DNA of 28,068 bases from Pseudomonadota bacterium (lineage in GTDB: Bacteria; Pseudomonadota; Gammaproteobacteria; Pseudomonadales; UBA5518). A program made the position numbers and the translations under genes. Location of the stretch: contig CAUJIL010000263.1 in assembly GCA_963204845.1 (NCBI GenBank), positions 1 through 28,068 of the forward strand, written 5' to 3'. Under the pieces are notes generated by a model. That model did not search any database and was not told where the DNA came from. It saw nothing but the letters and a program-made list of their open reading frames with translations. Of this stretch, positions 23,903-28,068 are shown one piece after another. Position 1 is the first letter of the stretch; every line of letters begins with the position of its first letter.

Positions 23903-24509
23903 CCGACTCCTCCCTCTGCTGGCATTGTTGGCGCTGGCATTATTCGCCACGCTTCCCGCGCGCGGCAACGCAGCCTGCGTGCTCGTGCTCGGCGACTCGA
24001 TCGGCGCCGCGCTCGGCGTACCGCAGGAGCAAGGCTGGGTGAGCCTGCTCGACGGACACCTGGCGGATTGCCCCGTCATCAACGCGAGCATCAGCGGCGA
24101 GACCACCGAGGGCGGCAAGGCGCGCCTGCCATTGCTGCTGGCCGAGCACCGGCCTCGCGTCGTCGTGATCGAGCTCGGCGGCAACGACGGCCTGCGCGGC
24201 TTTCCACCCGCCGCGATCCGCTCGAACCTCGCACGGATGATCACCGACGCGCACGAGGCCGGCGCGCGCGTGCTGTTGCTCGGCATGCGCATACCACCGA
24301 ACTACGGGCCGCGCTACACCAGGGACTTCCACGCGATCTACCATGATCTCGCCGCGCAGAACGGCACTGCCCTGGTGCCCTTCCTGCTCGAGGGCATCGC
24401 AACCGATCCCGCACTGATGCAGACCGATGGCATCCACCCGAGCGCCGCCGCCCAGCCGTTGATCGTCGCGAACGTGTTGCCGGTCCTTGCCAACATGGTA
24501 CGGGACTGA
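23892..24509 (+). CDS. tesA: periplasmic acyl-CoA thioesterase I / lysophospholipase (SGNH hydrolase)
   Basis: TesA-like esterase of 205 residues that hydrolyses acyl thioesters and lysophospholipids in the periplasm. A signal peptide (TRTRLLPLLALLALALFATL) is probably cleaved after residue 27 (GNA-A). SGNH blocks: GDS with nucleophile S36, block II G69 (ISGETTEGG), block III GGND with N98, and D179/H182 in DGIH. All catalytic residues are present. The ATG at 23892 is the only start that gives a proper signal peptide, but it lacks a good Shine-Dalgarno. Divergent tesA-ybbA is also the E. coli arrangement. bioA follows four bases after the stop. Confidence 0.93.
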   Translation: MTRTRLLPLLALLALALFATLPARGNAACVLVLGDSIGAALGVPQEQGWVSLLDGHLADCPVINASISGETTEGGKARLPLLLAEHRPRVVVIELGGNDGLRGFPPAAIRSNLARMITDAHEAGARVLLLGMRIPPNYGPRYTRDFHAIYHDLAAQNGTALVPFLLEGIATDPALMQTDGIHPSAAAQPLIVANVLPVLANMVRD

Positions 24510-24513
24510 GGCG

Positions 24514-25824
24514 ATGACGGATCAGGCGTCCGGAGCCGATGCCCCCGCATGGATTGCGCTCGATCACCGTCACGCCTGGCACCCCTACGCCTGCGCACCG
24601 GCCGTGGACCCGGTGTACCCGGTCGTCGCGGCGCGCGGCGTGCGTCTTGTGCTGGCCGACGGACGCGAACTGATCGACGGCATGTCCTCATGGTGGTCCG
24701 CGATCCACGGCTACAACCATCCGGTGCTGAACCGCGCGCTCACCGCGCAGGCGGAACGCATGGCGCACGTGATGTTCGGCGGCCTCACGCACGAACCGGC
24801 CGCCGAGCTGTGCGCGCTGCTCGCGCGCATCACGCCGGGCGAGCTCGAACGCGTGTTCCTGTGCGATTCCGGATCGGTGGCCGTCGAGGTCGCGATCAAG
24901 ATCGCGCTGCAGTACCAGCTCGGCCGCGGCGAGCGCGGGCGCACCCGGCTGATGTCGCTGGCCGGCGGCTACCACGGCGACACCTTCATGGCGATGTCGG
25001 TGTGCGACCCGGTCACGGGGATGCACCGGCTCTTCGACGGCGTGCTGCCCCGGCAGCTGTTCGCGCCGCGTCCCGGCGGCGCGCCCACGGATCCGCCACG
25101 CGCCGAGGACGTCGAGGCGTTCGCGGCGCTGCTCGCGGAACACGCGCCGCAGCTTGCGGCCGTGATCCTCGAACCCGTCGTGCAGGGCGCCGGAGGCATG
25201 CATTTCTATTCCGCCGCTTTCCTCGCGCGGGTGCGCGAGCTCTGCACGGCGCACGACGTGCTGCTGATCGCCGACGAGATCGCCACCGGCTTCGGGCGCA
25301 CCGGGCGGCTGTTCGCCTGCGAGCACGCCGGCATCGCGCCCGACATCCTGTGCCTCGGCAAGGCGCTGACCGGAGGCTATCTGTCGCTCGCCGCGACGCT
25401 GACCAGCGATCACATCGCCGCGACGCTGGGGGCCGGCGAAGCCGGTGCGCTGATGCACGGCCCAACCTTCATGGGCAACCCGCTCGCCGCCGCCGTCGCA
25501 CTCGCCAGCACGCGGTTGCTGCTGACGCAGCCGTGGTCACGCGAGGTCGCACGCATCGGCGCCGCGCTGCGCACAGGCCTCGAACCAGCGCGCGCGCTGC
25601 CAGGCGTGCGCGACGTGCGCGTGTTCGGCGCGATCGGGGTGGTCGAGACCGCACACCCGGTCGCGATGCGCGCGATCACCGCCGCGTTCGTCGAGCGCGG
25701 CGTGTGGCTGCGCCCGTTTGGCAGGCTGGTCTACACGATGCCGCCGTACATCACCTGCGATGCCGATCTCGGACAGTTGACAGGCGCCATGGTCGAGGCA
25801 CTCGCGAGCTGCCCTGCAACCTGA
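24514..25824 (+). CDS. bioA: adenosylmethionine-8-amino-7-oxononanoate aminotransferase
   Basis: PLP-dependent class III aminotransferase of 436 residues that makes 7,8-diaminopelargonate in biotin synthesis, using S-adenosylmethionine as amino donor. BioA hallmarks are HAWHPYA near residue 20, GMSSWWSAIHGYNHP, SGSVAVEVAIKIALQY, YHGDTFMAMSVCDP, DEIATGFGRTG, and K283 (CLGKALTGGY) as the Schiff-base lysine. The earlier TTG at 24487 would run inside tesA; the ATG at 24514 is preferred. No other bio gene is nearby, so the biotin genes are scattered. It is probably co-transcribed with tesA and the short asparaginase-like gene. Confidence 0.94.
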   Translation: MTDQASGADAPAWIALDHRHAWHPYACAPAVDPVYPVVAARGVRLVLADGRELIDGMSSWWSAIHGYNHPVLNRALTAQAERMAHVMFGGLTHEPAAELCALLARITPGELERVFLCDSGSVAVEVAIKIALQYQLGRGERGRTRLMSLAGGYHGDTFMAMSVCDPVTGMHRLFDGVLPRQLFAPRPGGAPTDPPRAEDVEAFAALLAEHAPQLAAVILEPVVQGAGGMHFYSAAFLARVRELCTAHDVLLIADEIATGFGRTGRLFACEHAGIAPDILCLGKALTGGYLSLAATLTSDHIAATLGAGEAGALMHGPTFMGNPLAAAVALASTRLLLTQPWSREVARIGAALRTGLEPARALPGVRDVRVFGAIGVVETAHPVAMRAITAAFVERGVWLRPFGRLVYTMPPYITCDADLGQLTGAMVEALASCPAT

Positions 25825-25838
25825 GCGGAGGGTGTGCG

Positions 25839-26330
25839 ATGGACATCAGCGTGATCGCCACCGGCGGCACCATCGACAAGATCTACTTCGATGCGCGCAG
25901 CCAGTACTGCGTCGGCGCGCCGCAGGCCGGCGTGATCCTCGAGGAGGCGAATGTCGCACTCGCCTGCCGCGTGGCCTCGCTGTTGCGCAAGGACAGTCTC
26001 GACCTCGACGACGCCGATCGTGAACGGATCCGCGCCGCGGTTGCGGCAGACCCGTGCCCGCGCATCATCGTCACGCACGGCACCGACACCATGGTCCAGA
26101 CCGCGCGGGTGCTGCGGTCGATCACCGGCAAGACCATCGTGCTCACCGGCGCGATGCAGCCCGCAGGGCAGCGCCTCAGCGACGCGGCCTTCAACGTGGG
26201 CTTCGCGGTGGCCGCGGTACAACTGCTGCCGCCAGGGGTCTACATCGCAATGAACGGCTGCGTGCACGACCCCGCGACGACACGCAAGAACGCCGCGGCG
26301 GCACGCTTCGAACCCGCCGATCCGGACTGA
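25839..26330 (+). CDS. half-length asparaginase-type protein
   Basis: Protein of 163 residues that corresponds to only the N-terminal domain of bacterial L-asparaginase (full enzymes are about 330). The active-site residues of that domain are all kept: T11 (ATGGTID), T82 and D83 (HGTDTMVQTA) and K98 (ITGKTIVLTGA). The C-terminal domain, which helps form the interface and part of the site in normal enzymes, is absent. It ends cleanly after KNAAAARFEPADPD and no remnant of the second half follows, so it looks like a stable short form and not a broken gene. Short forms like this occur in other proteobacteria. GGAGG lies about seven bases before the ATG, and bioA ends 14 bases upstream. Confidence 0.85.
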   Translation: MDISVIATGGTIDKIYFDARSQYCVGAPQAGVILEEANVALACRVASLLRKDSLDLDDADRERIRAAVAADPCPRIIVTHGTDTMVQTARVLRSITGKTIVLTGAMQPAGQRLSDAAFNVGFAVAAVQLLPPGVYIAMNGCVHDPATTRKNAAAARFEPADPD

Positions 26331-26342
26331 TTCCCCCCGGCA

Positions 26343-26720
26343 TCAGCTGCCACGGCGCCGACGCAGCCAGCGTCGCAGCAACCAGCCCTGCCCGGGTGCG
26401 AAGCTGCGCACCTCGGCGGTGACGAACAGCGCCGCGATCGCGGGCACCGCGCCATGCCAGGCGCGCGAGCCGAGCACCGCGACACGCTCCACGCTGCGCC
26501 CGAAAGCACGCAGGAAACGGATCTGTGCCGCGAAGGTGCCGGTGCCATCCCAGCCGTGGAATCGACGCACGTCGAGAATGAGGAACTCGATGCGACCGTG
26601 GCGTTCGCGCACACGCTCGGCCGCCGGCGTCACCGTGTCCTCGAAATCCCGTGCGTGGATGCGATCGATCAACGTCACGCGCAATGCTGCGCGCCGCGCG
26701 GCGGTCTTGATCTCGATCAT
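26343..26720 (-). CDS. SpoIIAA/STAS-like protein
   Basis: Cytoplasmic protein of 125 residues resembling the SpoIIAA-like (STAS/SEC14-type) family: ALRVTLIDRIHARDFEDTVTPAAERVRERHGRIEFLILDVRRFHGWDGTGTFAAQIRFLRAFGRSVERVAVLGSRAW is the typical alternating strand-helix pattern with a conserved W-D and F-x-R. Function is not established; the fold suggests small-ligand or partner binding. The C-terminus is basic (RRWLRRRRGS). GGGAGG lies nine bases before the ATG. It is monocistronic, convergent with the asparaginase-like gene (12-base gap) and divergent from the acyltransferase. Confidence 0.8.
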   Translation of the reverse strand: MIEIKTAARRAALRVTLIDRIHARDFEDTVTPAAERVRERHGRIEFLILDVRRFHGWDGTGTFAAQIRFLRAFGRSVERVAVLGSRAWHGAVPAIAALFVTAEVRSFAPGQGWLLRRWLRRRRGS

Positions 26721-26759
26721 GGTGGTCCACCTCCCTGTGGCTCACGCGACCCTTCCCTG

Positions 26760-26799
26760 GGCCGCGCGGCCATTATCCGGGGCTGCGTGCCCCCGGACA
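26760..26799. repeat. two palindromes in the divergent gap
   Basis: A perfect 12-base palindrome ggccgcgcggcc (26760-26771) is followed by a 24-base hairpin element (26776-26799) with seven-base arms tccgggg/ccccgga. The second has the length and core of the REP-like elements near 16 kb but a longer loop and no GTAG head, so the relation is uncertain. Confidence 0.55.
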
Positions 26800-26823
26800 A
26801 GCGCTGCGGCGCGCGCCGCCCGG

Positions 26824-26829
26824 TATACT
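26824..26829 (+). promoter_or_regulatory. putative -10 box for the acyltransferase gene
   Basis: TATACT, 31 bases before the ATG at 26861. No convincing -35 is visible; the palindromes lie directly upstream. Confidence 0.4.
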
Positions 26830-26860
26830 GAAAAGAGAAATCCCGCCGCGGAGCGCGACC

Positions 26861-28068
26861 ATGCAGCAATTGACCGCACTCGACACCCTGTTCCTGAGCC
26901 GCGAGACCGACCGCACGCCGCTGCACATCGCACCGCTGCTGATCTACGATCCGGCGAGCGCACCGGGCGGACAGGTGCGTTTCCGGGACATCCTGCGGGT
27001 ATTCCGGGACCGCCTGCACCAGGCCCCGATGCTGCGCCGCCGGCTGGTCGAGGTGCCGCTGGGACTGGACTACCCGTACTGGATCGAGAGCGCCGATTTC
27101 GATCTCGAGTTCCACGTGCGGCACATCGCGCTGCCAAAGCCGGGCGACTGGCGCCAGCTGTGCATCCAGGTGGCGCGGCTGCACGCGCGGATGCTCGACC
27201 GCTCGCGGCCGCTGTGGGAGGCCTACGTGATCGAGGGCCTCGACAACGTCGAGGGGCTGCCGCGCGGCTCCTTCGCCCTGCTGCTCAAGATGCACCACGC
27301 CGCCATCGATACGTCGCCCGGCGCGGACCTGGTCAGCGTGATCCACGACACGCAGCCGCTTTCCCCGACGAGCGCCACCGTGCAGCCGCCACGCTGGCGC
27401 CCCGAGCCGCTGCCTACGCGCACCGGGCTGCTCGCACGGGCCTGGTTCAACACGCTGCGCCAGCCGGCACGGCTGGCGCAGACGCTGGCCACGCGGGCGC
27501 CCGGCGTCTCCGGACTGCGCGATGCGATCCGCCACCGGCGCCTGATCGCCGAGCGCGAACGGCCGCAGACGCGCTTCAATGCGCGCGTCGGCGCGCACCG
27601 CAGCGTGGACGCGCGCTTCTTCCCGCTCGAGGCCGTACGCAACATCCGCGGGCTGGCCCCCGGCTCGACGGTCAACGACGTGGTCGTCACGATCATCGCC
27701 GGCGCACTGCGCCGCTATCTGCTCGCCAAGGGCGAACTGCCGGCTGCGAGCCTGATCGCGGGAGCCCCGATCAACGTTCGCTCCGAGGAGGGGCGCGGCG
27801 GCGGCAACGTGGTGCACATGATGACGCTCGCGATCTACACCGACATCGCGGACCCGGTCGAGCGGCTGCACCAGGTGCACGACGAGAGCCTGGCGTCCAA
27901 GGAGTTCGCGAACACGGTCGGCGCGCGCGCGTTGACCGACCTGAGCCAGACGGTGCCACCGCGCATGGCCTCGATCGGGCTGCGGGCGGCCAGCCAGACG
28001 ATGCTGATGTCCGGAGTCGCCGCACCGATCAACACCGTGATCTCGAATATCCCCGGACCGCAGGTGCC
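26861..28068 (+). CDS. wax ester synthase/diacylglycerol acyltransferase (WS/DGAT), 3' end cut
   Basis: Membrane-associated acyltransferase of the Acinetobacter AtfA type that joins acyl-CoA to fatty alcohols or diacylglycerol for storage lipid. 402 codons are visible and the frame is still open at the window edge; the family is usually 450-500 residues. Seen in order: MQQLTALDTLFL start, RPLWE (116-120), the active-site region KMHHAAID at 143-150, NDVVVTIIAGALRRYL from 272, GAPINVRSEEG at 301-311, and ISNIPGP near the edge, all typical. The active-site motif HHxxxDG is HHAAIDT here: both His and Asp are kept, and the Gly is Thr151. GGAG lies about eight bases before the ATG. Confidence 0.9.
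   Translation, partial: MQQLTALDTLFLSRETDRTPLHIAPLLIYDPASAPGGQVRFRDILRVFRDRLHQAPMLRRRLVEVPLGLDYPYWIESADFDLEFHVRHIALPKPGDWRQLCIQVARLHARMLDRSRPLWEAYVIEGLDNVEGLPRGSFALLLKMHHAAIDTSPGADLVSVIHDTQPLSPTSATVQPPRWRPEPLPTRTGLLARAWFNTLRQPARLAQTLATRAPGVSGLRDAIRHRRLIAERERPQTRFNARVGAHRSVDARFFPLEAVRNIRGLAPGSTVNDVVVTIIAGALRRYLLAKGELPAASLIAGAPINVRSEEGRGGGNVVHMMTLAIYTDIADPVERLHQVHDESLASKEFANTVGARALTDLSQTVPPRMASIGLRAASQTMLMSGVAAPINTVISNIPGPQV

Noticed and set aside
23903..24292. N-terminal extension of the YbbA-like ATPase
   Set aside because: Antisense to the catalytic core of tesA; the GTG at 23902 with GGAGG fits the family N-terminus.

Overview
The window is uniformly GC-rich DNA, densely coding and with G or C at most third codon positions. 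It looks like the chromosome of a flagellated, Gram-negative gammaproteobacterium. The signs are a lateral/polar-type flagellar operon with sigma-54-like promoters, a YcgR-like PilZ protein, TtcA, TesA next to YbbA/YbbP, and a CusBA efflux pump. A wax-ester-synthase-like gene at the right edge suggests a marine or soil lineage that stores neutral lipid. I cannot name a genus. No tRNA, rRNA, insertion sequence, prophage or CRISPR array was seen, and almost all genes are ordinary core genes.

Layout. 1-4049 (+): the end of a CusB-like adaptor and a complete CusA-like copper/silver RND pump. 4022-5512 (-): gltX, overlapping cusA tail to tail. 5646-15869 (-): a flagellar block transcribed right to left, fliE-fliF-fliG-fliH-fliI-fliJ-cheY-like-fliK-fliL-fliM-fliN, covering the basal body MS ring, C ring, export ATPase and hook-length control. 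It stops at fliN; fliOPQR do not follow. Three sigma-54-like -24/-12 elements lie in its only real gaps, before fliE, fliK and fliL, and divide it into three transcription units. 15987-16140: five 24-nt REP-like palindromes in a 3+2 inverted arrangement, between ttcA and the fliE promoter.

16145-18132: ttcA (-) and mdh (+), divergent, each with a readable sigma-70 promoter. A strong hairpin ends mdh. 18176-19838 (-): an SDR protein lacking the usual Tyr/Lys pair, overlapping an unrecognised exported protein. 19950-20741 (+): the PilZ protein, probably linked in function to the flagellar genes. 20742-23902 (-): ybbP-ybbA ABC exporter-type genes, whose 5' end overlaps the divergent tesA. 23892-26330 (+): tesA, bioA and a half-length asparaginase-type protein. 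26343-26720 (-): a SpoIIAA/STAS-like protein. 26861 to the end (+): a WS/DGAT acyltransferase, cut by the window edge.

I did not find a clearly novel multi-gene system. The most useful observations are the three sigma-54 sites, the REP cluster upstream of the flagellar operon, the CheY homologue embedded in that operon, the SDR without its catalytic pair, and the altered acyltransferase motif.
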